Shown one piece after another: positions 1 to 8,505 of a stretch of 11,564 bases of DNA (positions within the stretch are counted from its first letter, which is position 1; each line of letters opens with the position of its first letter). Under the pieces are notes generated by a model that had not been told where the DNA came from, did no database searches, and worked only from the letters and a program-made list of their open reading frames with translations. Source of the DNA: Haplosporangium gracile (Eukaryota > Mortierellomycota > Mortierellomycetes > Mortierellales > Mortierellaceae); NCBI GenBank assembly GCA_015499985.1, contig JAAAUF010001063.1:1489-13052 (forward strand). Reading direction: 5' to 3'. Both the position numbers and the translations under genes were made by a program.

Positions 1-319
1 AAAAAAAAAGAAAGAAAATCGACAAAAGGTCTCTTTGCTGACGAGCCATATGAAGTGTTCTGCCTCGCTTCCTTTCTTTCGTCATGGTTGTTGCTCATGG
101 GTAAGAACAATGAGGTGGTCGACTATCGACTATTGGCTTGAGTCACGGTTGCCAGGATGGATAGAGAATAAAAAGGGCTTTGCTGGCCTCTTTTTTTCAA
201 CACAGTACAACTTCTTCCTCCAACGTTTTGCGCCACCAACGCATCCAGAAATCAGGAACCAACGCCACCATCAGTTTGTGTCAACCAGTCATCCAACTAT
301 CAATCACCAAACGATCACC
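1..319 (+). promoter_or_regulatory. Upstream region and probable leader of ATG5
   Basis: No gene is supported here. The stretch opens A-rich, has a TATA-like AATAAAAAG at about 168-176, a short T run near 190-197 and then a C/A-rich leader running into the start codon. The ATG5 frame is open upstream to position 35, but the first codon there is TTG and the translation shows no family similarity, so I treat it as leader or promoter. The assignment rests on position and base composition only. Confidence 0.35.
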
Positions 320-1632
320 ATGCACACCACGTCTGAAAACCCCGTAGCCAGAGTCATCTGGGAGGGATCGATCCCCATTCAGTTCGTCTGGGATCCATCA
401 GAGACTCAAGGACGCATTCTGGAGCCGTACTTTGTATGTGCACAACAACAAGCACATAACCATGCCTCACAGTGGCGCAAGGAGAAGAAAAAAAAAAGAA
501 ACATGGGCTGACGTTCTCGTTATTACTTTGCTTACCAAATCGTGCTCGGCTAGATTGAAGTGCCGCGCTGTTCATACTTCTCCCTCATCACCAACCAGAT
601 CCAACGAGACTTTGCCGCCAAACGACTTGGCTTCACATCGGACGAAAGCGAGATATGGTTTGACTACCAAGGCGTCCCTTTGAAATGGTATGTCTTCTTA
701 GAAAGATAGAAGTGGTAGATGGCGCGATGAACGACAATGAGGAGTCTAACTGTCGGCTCTATATGGTACAACGCAACAGGCATTATCCGATCGGGCTGTT
801 ATTCGACATCCATGGACTACAAGCAACATCAATGAAAAAGGAGACCATGCTCCCTCTACCATGGAGGGTAACTGTGCACAGCCAACACTTTCCGGGCGAA
901 AAGTTGATCAAGAATCCGACCTTGAAGAGCTGTCAGGACTACTTCATGTCTATGATCAAAGAGGTAGTTTGCAATGTGACGAATCAATGTCCTGGAAGTA
1001 CGAGAAGTGAGGTATGTAAGGAGGGTGGATCTAAACTCATCCAATCCCTTCTACCTACTCCACCTTACTGTCCCAAAATTTCGATGCTTAGGCTGACTAT
1101 ATCCGCAATGGATCGACCAAGAAGGTGATGAACATGTCCAAGTCTGACCAGACACAGCTCTGGGAGGGACTCTGGTCAAGTAAGTCCTTTCATTTATCGC
1201 TTCACTTGTAGGGATAGTTGGGCTGCGCCATGCGTCAGAAAAGACGATCACTCACTCCTCTCATTTTCCGATGTATATGATTCGATAGGGAGTTATGAAC
1301 AATTTTGGGGGATGAACCAGAGGCTGGTGTCGAACGATGGGACGATGGCCAGGAGCCTTCCAGTCAGGATCTACTTGCCCGAGAACTGCCCTGTCATCCA
1401 AGACCTTGTTTCTCCACTCGATGAGCATGGTAGACTGAGGTCATTGCGCCAGATTCTTCATGCAGCAGTGCCAGACCTGTTCCCTCTTGCTGTCGACGCT
1501 GGATCGGATCCCCCCGTTGCGAGTGTGCTTATCCATGGGATCAGACCCAACCTGGAGACAGACGTGACCTGGGCTGCCCAGACGATGGCCTACCCCGACA
1601 ATTTTCTCCACCTCGTCGTTGTCCTTGATTGA
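320..1632 (+). CDS. ATG5: Autophagy protein Atg5 (Atg12 acceptor)
   Basis: Exons 320-433, 554-687, 780-1011, 1092-1179 and 1289-1632 join in frame to 303 residues (human Atg5 275, yeast 294). Atg5 is conjugated to Atg12 through a lysine; with Atg16 the conjugate acts as the E3-like factor for Atg8 lipidation on the phagophore. Recognition is strong: IWEGSIPI near the N terminus, [22 protein letters not shown] (about residues 71-92), LPWRVTVH, the acceptor context MIKE with Lys143 matching human Lys130, then QLWEGLW, YEQFW and the C-terminal SVLIHGIRPNLET and YPDNFLHLVVVLD. Two ubiquitin-like folds around a helical part are expected from the family. ATG at 320 (context CACCATGCA) gives the usual short N terminus. 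Intron 3 could instead begin at 964 (GTAGTT), giving 287 residues and the conserved KEAD junction; 1012 (GTATGTAAG) is the stronger donor. The gene lies just upstream of an ATG29-type gene on the same strand. Confidence 0.96.
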
Positions 1633-1695
1633 CAAGTAACAATTCAATTTGGCATAATCAATGACCATTGATCCGAGCGTCCCTTTTCCTTGGGA

Positions 1696-1706
1696 AATAA
1701 AATAAA
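1696..1706 (+). terminator. ATG5 poly(A) signal, doubled AATAAA
   Basis: Two overlapping AATAAA hexamers (1696-1701 and 1701-1706) lie 64-74 nt after the ATG5 stop, a suitable place for cleavage and polyadenylation before the ATG29 start at 1790. The 157-bp gap therefore holds both the ATG5 3' end and the ATG29 leader. Confidence 0.5.
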
Positions 1707-1789
1707 ATACCCAACCTTGAACCCTTTATCACCTTTCTTACTTCACTCTCGCCCGCACAGAATCACTCATACATTGCAACCATCAGGCC

Positions 1790-4154
1790 ATGGACTCCCT
1801 CGACGAACCAGTTCATGTTATCATCCGCCTCCCTTACCCACGACCCGAGGGTTTTGTAGATTTACAGCCTGTAAGAAGTAGCAGCCAGCATTCTGATTGC
1901 GTGCTCGTCACGAAGGACGGAGGGAAGTCGTGAATGCACGCTCGCTCTTTATCCAGCCAACATTCATTTACCTTTGCTCTCACTTGCCGCCTTGCATTCA
2001 TAGGTTCAATGGACAGAAGCGATGGAAAGGACACTGTGGCAGATCATTGGAAGAACGAAACCAATGCTAGTCGATTGTAAGTGTCTACCCTGTGTGTCGA
2101 ACTCGAAGGCTCACCGTTTTCGCATCGTTTACCCTGCTGGCGCCTCCGAGAATGAGAACGGTGAAACTCATCAATAACTTTTGGACGAGTAGGGAACGCT
2201 GTGTCAAGGCAGCTAGGCAACGTCCCTGTGCCGTTCCTCATCCGCCACTCCAAATTCCTTTATCAGAACCAGCTGCAGGACCTTCACCGTCTCGGCGAAC
2301 AACAAGACCTACAGACACTTTCTCGACCATTAAGTCGTGCAACAATCGGACCAGGGACAACAACGGCGTCTTTTGAAACTAATCTGCAGTTCCAGCAGAC
2401 ACTTCCAGGGAGAAATCAAGTCGCAGAGTCACCAATAACAGACCGAGCAGAGGAGAGAGAACCCAGTTTCGCAGGCAAGAGAGAAGGTAGCTTCTCCGGA
2501 CAAATCAACAGCACCTCAAGCTCCAATGTACATCAGGCGCAGGATACAAGTCTTAAGACGCAGGCGAGCCCGTCATTGTCGACTAGTATTTCGACCTTTC
2601 CCTCATATGCTCGACCTGCATCAATGTCTTCCTCAGCTTCGACGATTCGCCCTGTTCAGCCATCGTCTCCTTCTCCCTCAATACGCAACAGCGCCAGCTC
2701 GCAGCAGGCACTGTTTGAATCTAACATGTACAATTCAGGGATACTGTCAAATCGGGGGCAGAATCAACCCCACTCAACACGTGGCTCGCAGCTTATCGGC
2801 ACAACTTTTGACAGGCGACCCAACAGCTACACCACCAACCTCCCAACATCACCCCGAGACGAAGGTGCTCAGGCTGACCGAAGAGTTCACGAGCCAGCCC
2901 ATCCCTTTCACCATGCTACCATCTCGGCGTCCTCCCACTCTAGTAGCCCTGTTGGGCAAAGCTCGCGATTATCACCATCAGGGCGAACTATAGACGCGCC
3001 GAACCCATCAACATTCCAGGACTACGACAGATCCTCAACCGTATCTTCAGTCTCTACGCCGTATTCACAGAGCAACAGCGCATCGCAAATTTTCGAGGAG
3101 ACGTCGTTTTTCAACCAGCTTTCGTCGAATGACTCTCTTTCACGAGGTCAACAACAACAGCAACTGCGTGCTGACCAAATGAATCGGGAAGGCGAGTATC
3201 AGTCATCCTCGCTATTTGGGCAAAGCCAAGGCAGATATGGTCTTGGGTTCATTGGCAATAATCCGACTTCATCTGTACACTACCGTCAATCAGAACATGG
3301 CAACAATCACGACGATGATGACGATACTGACGGAGACCACACGGACAAAGATGATGATGTATCAAGTCAGGATGAGTCTGGGCCACTAAGAGAACAGATT
3401 AAACAGCTTCAATTGGGGGATGTTTTGGCGTTTTTGCCTGTTGGTGGAACATCCGCTTCTGGGATGCTACAGAGGCCTGCTGATGATGGGTACCAGAGGA
3501 GAACGGCTTCAGGAGATAAGATGCCGTTCCAATTGGATGACGAGTTAGCGAATCTGGGGACTAAATCGCTGGAAGAAATACTGGGACATGATGGTGGGGA
3601 TGAAGATGACGGTGATAGAGTCAAAGGCATTCGGTTCAAGGATACTATGGCACCCAGTCGAATGCGAGGTCTCGGCCGAGAAGGTAACATCGTACTCTTC
3701 AGAGGTATAAAACACCATGAACAAGGTTGTTCGTGTACTCACTGCCTGTGTTCTTGTGCTGTCATAGGGGACTCGCCGACAAAGATTAGGATTAGTCCAG
3801 AGCGCTCAGGTCCCAATTCTCAAAAGTCAAGTGCACACAACTCTGTCGGATCATCATTCAGTGATCTATCAGGTGCGTGCTCGTTTTGTTCCTTTTTGTT
3901 GCTCTTCAAAGCATTGAAGAGAGCCTATTAACGCCCTTTTTTTATTTTGTCCGCGTAGACTCTTCTGTCACTCAGTCGGCCATGGAAGATGCATACTTAT
4001 CGGGATATAACAACTCGAAGATGTAAGGTGCATCGTCTATGATACGGATGATAGTTCTTCAACAAATTAGTTCCCAACTTCTTTCTTGACTTACACGTTA
4101 TTTTTTCTTTTGTGTGATAGTTCACTTTTCATGCACGCGTCCACAAGGAACTGA
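1790..4154 (+). CDS. ATG29: Atg29-type autophagy scaffold protein
   Basis: Exons 1790-1870, 2004-2076, 2193-3683, 3768-3872, 3959-4022 and 4121-4154 join to 615 residues. Without the last intron the protein stops at 4024-4026 with 605 residues. In yeast Atg29 works with Atg17 and Atg31 as the scaffold that recruits other Atg proteins to the phagophore assembly site. The N-terminal domain (about residues 8-75) is typical: VHVIIRLPYPRPEGFVD, VQWTEAMERTLWQII, VDW, then RQLGNVPVPFLIRHSKFLY. The middle (about 80-540) is long, disordered, Ser/Gln-rich, with an acidic run at about 425-439 (DDDDDTDGDHTDKDDD). The C terminus has the short conserved block SSFSDLSDSSVTQSAMEDAYLS across exons 4-5. Yeast Atg29 is 213 residues; this one is expanded in the disordered part. 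Intron 3 (3684-3767, 84 bp) has no stop in frame, so retention would add 28 residues. ATG at 1790 fixes the domain start. Confidence 0.88.
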
Positions 4155-4212
4155 AAAGTCAGTCGCGCTTTTCGACCTGTCTTGCCAAAGTGGTGCGCGA
4201 AAATTTCGGTTT

Positions 4213-4218
4213 AATAAA
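4213..4218 (+). terminator. Probable ATG29 poly(A) signal
   Basis: An AATAAA hexamer lies 59 nt after the spliced-form stop of ATG29 (4154) and 187 nt after the alternative stop (4026). No canonical hexamer is seen between 4026 and here, which fits either end but suits the spliced one better. It could also be read as a TATA-like element of the next gene. Confidence 0.35.
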
Positions 4219-4341
4219 AAAGCCACAATTTTGACATTCATTTCTTTTTTTCACATTGCTTGTTTTTTGAACTCGCTAACCTTTTTCCAACTTCCAACAA
4301 CACCAACATCACAAACTCTACAAGAGGACAAGTACCTCTTA

Positions 4342-4393
4342 CTACAGGAAGACAAGCAACCTACAGGAAGACAAGCAACCTACAGGAAGACAA
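4342..4393 (+). repeat. 19-bp tandem repeat in Siva-like gene leader
   Basis: The 19-mer CTACAGGAAGACAAGCAAC is present twice exactly (4342-4360, 4361-4379), followed by a partial third copy, 14 nt at 4380-4393. A looser relative (AAGAGGACAAG) precedes it at about 4322-4332. It sits 51-102 nt upstream of the start codon at 4444, so it is probably in the leader or core promoter. The intergenic stretch 4155-4443 otherwise shows only T-rich and C/A-rich sequence. Confidence 0.85.
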
Positions 4394-4443
4394 TTACAGA
4401 AAGCACGAAGCAACCTTCTGATTATCAACAAAGCTCCTCCACC

Positions 4444-4916
4444 ATGAGCAACAACAACACGCCATTTACCTTTCACAATCACTTAAACTCGCTCTCATTA
4501 CAAAATCAGTTGCCACCATCTACGGTCATCTTCCAGGGCAGTACCCAATACGGCGCAGGAGGTGGAGGAGAGTCCGGAGGAGGGTCGCGCAAACGCAGGA
4601 GTTCTTATGAGGATATTTCTCCTCTTGTAATGAAAACCCGTTTAGGAATCGGTCTTGAGGAAGAAATTGTTTATGGTAAATATTAGGCTCGAATCTTGGC
4701 ATCTGCGAAAGACACGCCCTTTTGCCCCTCCGTCAACTAAGCGGATGAGATATTGAACGTGAGAGTTTGACTTTTGATTGTTGGCGATGCTATTAGATCG
4801 GACGATGACTATAATGATGGCGGGACAGAGGCGGTTACTGGAAGAGCAAAAGCAACGGGAACACCAACTCGCTTTGCGGCAACAACAGCAACATCTTCTC
4901 CAACAGCAGCAGCATC

Positions 4917-4953
<37 letters not shown>

Positions 4954-5435
4954 GCAACAGCAGCAGCAACAGACATCATCAACACAAAGAGGCAGTTCGG
5001 CAGACGCACTTCGTCGCCTCTTTATGGTCGGGAAGAATCAAGCTCAGGGACAACAATCACAACATACGCAACCGCAGCCTCAATCCGACGTGGCGCCACC
5101 GTTGTCGTTTGCAAACTGTGCGGGCGAGATCAACGGGTGTGAGATGAACAGGATCCCGGGGATGCGGGAGCGATACCAGGCTGTGATCCGGCCCTGTACG
5201 TTCTGTGGTCGACCCGAGTGCCAGTTCTGTGCTGTGCATTGTGCCACCTGTGAGGAGATGTCCTGTCGTGCTTGCAGTGTCCCCAGGTGAGTGTTGATAG
5301 GCAATGTGACAAAGAGGGATATTTTTGTTATCGGAAGCTTATTAACCAAGTGTTTTTCTATCTTTTGTTTGTTATGCGTGTAATAGCTATGAGAAGTCTG
5401 ATGTGGAGTTCTTTTGCCCAAACTGCCGTGGATAG
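4444..5435 (+). CDS. Siva-like cysteine-rich zinc-binding protein
   Basis: Exons 4444-4675, 4797-5286 and 5387-5435 join to 256 residues (human SIVA1 is 175). Two blocks recall the Siva family. The N-terminal part has KRRSSYEDISPLVMKTRL (residues 50-67), matching the KRSCPFADVAPLQLKVRV region of human Siva, with RRLL following. The C-terminal block (about 211-254) has ten cysteines, at 211, 214, 219, 222, 226, 229, 234, 237, 251 and 254, plus SYEKSDVEFFCPNC resembling the MYEK...CTSC end of Siva. In mammals Siva is a pro-apoptotic, receptor-tail-binding zinc protein; the role in a fungus is unknown. Between the blocks lies a Gln-rich insertion with 19 consecutive Gln (118-136). Stops close every longer reading of intron 1, so the acceptor at 4796 is the only good one, giving VYDRT across the junction. 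The start ATG (CACCATGAG) is the first in frame in a good context. Confidence 0.82.
4916..4972 (+). repeat. CAA/CAG polyglutamine tract
   Basis: Twelve uninterrupted CAA codons (4916-4951) are followed by seven mixed CAG/CAA codons, coding 19 Gln in the Siva-like protein. Shorter Gln runs precede it from about 4880, broken by His and Leu. The pure CAA part is a trinucleotide microsatellite and probably varies in length between strains. Confidence 0.95.
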
Positions 5436-5472
5436 CCCAAAACAACAAGATCTCCCACTGGTGGCTCAAATT

Positions 5473-5478
5473 AATAAA
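5473..5478 (+). terminator. Poly(A) signal of Siva-like gene
   Basis: An AATAAA hexamer lies 38 nt after the stop at 5433-5435. The region 5480-5747 that follows is C/T-rich (notably 5550-5640), the likely promoter and leader of the next gene. Confidence 0.5.
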
Positions 5479-5747
5479 AATGGTGGCGTTTTTCCGCCTG
5501 CCCATTATTTCAGGGCGAGAAACAACACAAAAAAATAGAGTCAAAATTTGCCTTTAGTCATCACTCTTTCTCTTTTCTCCTTTTCCTTCTCTTTCTCTCC
5601 TTTACTCTCTCATCAACCGACCACTTCCCACGCTACCAGCGACCGTTGCGGCATACAGCACGGTACACATACACATACACGCGGTCCCTCTCGCTTGCTC
5701 TTGGTCGTCAACCAAGCTACAGTCGCCCACTACTACTTTTCACAGCT

Positions 5748-8505
5748 ATGTCTCAAGACGACATCAGCACGCTTCCTCTGTCGCAACGACACTGGCTAAA
5801 CTTTGGCTTTAGTCAGCCGGTTCACAACAGCACCAACAGCAGCCTCCAACTCAGTGCCAACAACAGCAACAACCGCACTGTCAGTAGGTCTGGATCTGGA
5901 CTATCTCGTACCTCAAGCGATCGCACCCTCTCAAGAAACATCACATCATCATCTACATACTTACCTTTCTCGATCCAAACCCCCCGAAAGCAGCAGAGGC
6001 CGACAAACCATGACGGACTACCATACTCTCAACCCGATGGCAAAACTTATCCCTCGCCGTTTGTGATCCCTACTCTGAAATTGGACACACCCCCATCAAT
6101 CAGTAACCCGCTTTCAGCAGTGAGAGAGTCTTCTGCTACAAACAATCTCTTTCCAACCGATATGATGGCTGACTTGCCTCCAAGCGCTCCCTCGACAGGT
6201 TCAAGGAGCAGACCTATCTCTATCGTGGACACGCTCTCTCCCGGAGCTGCCTCATCTTCTCAGTCGCGGTACTCGTCCTCAGTTAGGACTTTATTGCCTC
6301 CGTACCTCCCGCAGAGTCCCGCAAGGACTCTCAAGTACAAAGCAGACCATCATTCGAAGGACCTCCCAACTCCTGGAGCGTCGTCGGGGGATTCAAGAGG
6401 TCCTTTCTTGCGAGAGAAGCGCCATGACGGAGATCAACATCAAGGAGAAGGCAAAGAGAGCACAGCAGGAGTTGGTGCTCGAGGCGTTGGTGGATCAGCT
6501 AGCCGAGAACAGTCATGCTCGTCGTTTTCGTCGTCGCTTTTGGATGCGGGATCTACTCCAGCGTTCTACAGTCTTATGGACAAGGTTTCTTCTATGATTG
6601 TGGTTGTTGGCAAGCTTCAACAGACATTTGACGATTACATCCAGAAAAGCAAGCAAGAAAAAGGTAGGACTTCCGTTGCAGTTGAAGAGGCCAACATGAA
6701 GGCAGCCGAGCGGATGCAACAGAAGACTGAAGAGTCGATCGAGTCTCTGGTGACGCAAACAGAGAAGACGGTTCAGCAACGCCTTGATGAGAGCTTACAA
6801 GACTGGAGCAAGGCTTTGGATGATCATATGAGAACTTCTACGGACGCTGTTCAAGATCTGATCCAACAAGCTCAAACGAGTCAGAGCATGACAATGCAGG
6901 ACTTGAGCACGAATCTCCAGCGGACATTTGAGGATTGCCTTCAGAGGTTTGAAGAGCAGGTTGGACCGTGCATTGTCGAGAAAGTTGGAGAGAGGGCGAT
7001 CGCTCTCACAGAGGAGAAGGGACAAGAGTTGGTGATGTTGATGGTTGTGCGGTCAGAGAAGATTGTACAGCAGCGCCTTGGGGAGTCTCTGCGGAGCTGG
7101 ACGGAGACTTTGGCAGGCCAGTTGAAAGCCGTTGTGAGCGCCATCCAGGAACAGGCTCAACAGGGTCCATTTGAACAAGGACCTACACCCCAACAGGACA
7201 TGAATGCGTGGAAGACGCAGTATGATGCCCGCATTTTGAACGAGATCAGCGAACTCAAATTGGCGATTGTGTCGCTCAATGCAACCACCCAGGTAACCTT
7301 TTTTTTAGTTCAATCAGTTTATCTTATATGCGCCCTGTCTGTCTGAATGTATGTTTATTAGGAAACTAATGGAAACTTTGATTTTACTTTAACCATGAAT
7401 TAGCAAAATCAAAAGCTGTTCCAAGAACAGCTTCGCCTCACTAGAAACCTGAACCAACAGAGTTTCAGTGAGGGGAGAGGAAACAGTGATGAGTGGCCCA
7501 CACCCATAATTCACCACAATTACCAATCCCCAATACCGCTCCTTCGAGAAGTCCAAACACACTCGTCGCAAGCTGAGGTGTCGCATCAAGATGACGAACA
7601 TGGCACCACAATCCGCGCCATGCAGCTGCCAGCTGTCCCATTTTCTGTTGGCCTATTGTCCAATACCTCTTCGAGTGTTATTACCGCATCGCCTACCAGC
7701 CCGGCTTCTGAACAAAAGGCGACTGTCAAGAGCACTGCCAAAGGCGAGCGCGCTCAGGCTCAGAAGCGAGCGCCACGCTCAACCACCAACGCTACAGGAT
7801 CGGGGCGCCAGAATCCGAGGAGTACGGGAGGATCTGCTCCACGACCATTCTCTGCCATTGCCAAAGGGAAACAATTCATGCGTCGAGAAGCATGGCCACA
7901 ACTGGGAACCGACGCTGAAGGAGTAGCACGCCAGGCTCAGGCTCAAGCTCAGACGAGCAATGCCGCGTCATCATCTGCATTGCCGAGAACCACTTCGACT
8001 TTGCCCCCTGCTCCTTCTCAGAGCGGGCCTAATCTTCCTCGAGTGGATATCGATGGGGATTGGGATTCTTACGTTGTGATCCAAGGACTGAGCGGTTTTT
8101 CTTTCAACGCGACAGCCACCAAGCGTGGACGAGGACGTCCCCCCAAGATCAATTGCAACGCCGACGCCGGTCTTCCAGATCATGGCCCTGGTATTTCCTC
8201 CAAGCGAATGAAGGTCAACCCTGCGACCGTGGGCTCAGGGGCCGCACATATGCCGATCAAAATTGAGGACGTCATTAGGCTCCCTTCACGTGTCACACGC
8301 TCGAGTCGCGTAAGTGATTTTGTCTGATATCTTTTACGAACGTTATATATATATATATTGAACGACGCGTCTTTTTGAAAGAGAGATAACACATTGCTTT
8401 TTATTACTTTTATTATAGACCACCATTCAAACTGAAGTTGTGTACTTGGATCTGGAAACCATCGCTCAGCAGCATCGAGAGGCTGGGCGTTCTTTTAAGT
8501 TCTGA
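5748..8505 (+). CDS. Unrecognised coiled-coil protein with AT-hook
   Basis: Exons 5748-7292, 7404-8309 and 8419-8505 join in phase 0 to 845 residues. I do not recognise the family. Residues 1 to about 280 are Ser/Pro-rich and look disordered. About 285-535 is helical and heptad-like, and holds two related units of roughly 95-100 residues (about 289-388 and 389-482) sharing LQ(Q/R)TF(D/E)D and EK.VQQRL.ESL..W. After exon 1 the helix continues (QNQKLFQEQLRL). The C-terminal third is basic and disordered, with an AT-hook KRGRGRPPK (755-763), a SUMO consensus IKIE (800-803) and hydrophobic-acidic strings YVVIQ (738) and VVYLDLE (824-830) that resemble SUMO-interacting motifs. A nuclear, DNA-associated, oligomeric protein is inferred. 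The frame is open upstream to 5646, but only from a TTG; 5748 is the first ATG. The acceptor at 7362 would meet a stop, so 7403 is used. Confidence 0.82.
6612..7180 (+). repeat. Internal duplication of a coiled-coil unit
   Basis: Two segments of the coiled-coil gene match in order. CAGACATTTGACGATT near 6622 pairs with CGGACATTTGAGGATT near 6922, offset 300 nt. CAGCAACGCCTTG at 6774 pairs with CAGCAGCGCCTTG at 7068, offset 294 nt. At protein level the second pair is EKTVQQRLDESLQDW against EKIVQQRLGESLRSW. The offsets differ by two codons, as expected of an old in-frame duplication with a small deletion. Outer limits are approximate. Confidence 0.75.
8121..8147 (+). other. AT-hook coding segment (KRGRGRPPK)
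   Basis: The codons give the core Arg-Gly-Arg-Pro flanked by basic residues and followed by Pro-Lys, the standard minor-groove AT-hook. The nearby SSKRMKV adds to the basic character and could serve as a nuclear localisation signal. A single hook binds weakly, so it probably assists another binding surface. Confidence 0.8.
8344..8358 (+). repeat. Short (TA)n run in last intron
   Basis: About seven TA units sit in the last intron (8310-8418) of the coiled-coil gene. It is a simple microsatellite with no further meaning apparent. Confidence 0.8.

Noticed and set aside
432..683. Separate 83-codon gene inside the ATG5 locus
   Set aside because: It lies in the wrong frame across intron 1 and exon 2 of ATG5; the ATG5 frame there gives the family sequence ending in GVPLKW.
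4114..4686. Single open frame of 190 codons covering the Siva-like exon 1 from further upstream
   Set aside because: It begins at a GTG inside the ATG29 3' end, and the upstream part translates leader and repeat sequence. The start at 4444 has a good context and leads straight into the family-like block.
4809..5009. Minus-strand frame rich in valine
   Set aside because: The valine run is just the complement of the CAA repeat read in another frame.
5080..5544. 154-codon open frame on the minus strand
   Set aside because: It overlaps the well-supported Siva-like exons 2-3 in antisense and its translation shows no recognisable motif; a shadow of the + strand gene.
5646..5747. N-terminal extension of the coiled-coil protein
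   Set aside because: The frame is open but starts with TTG, and there is no ATG before 5748; the sequence is leader-like.
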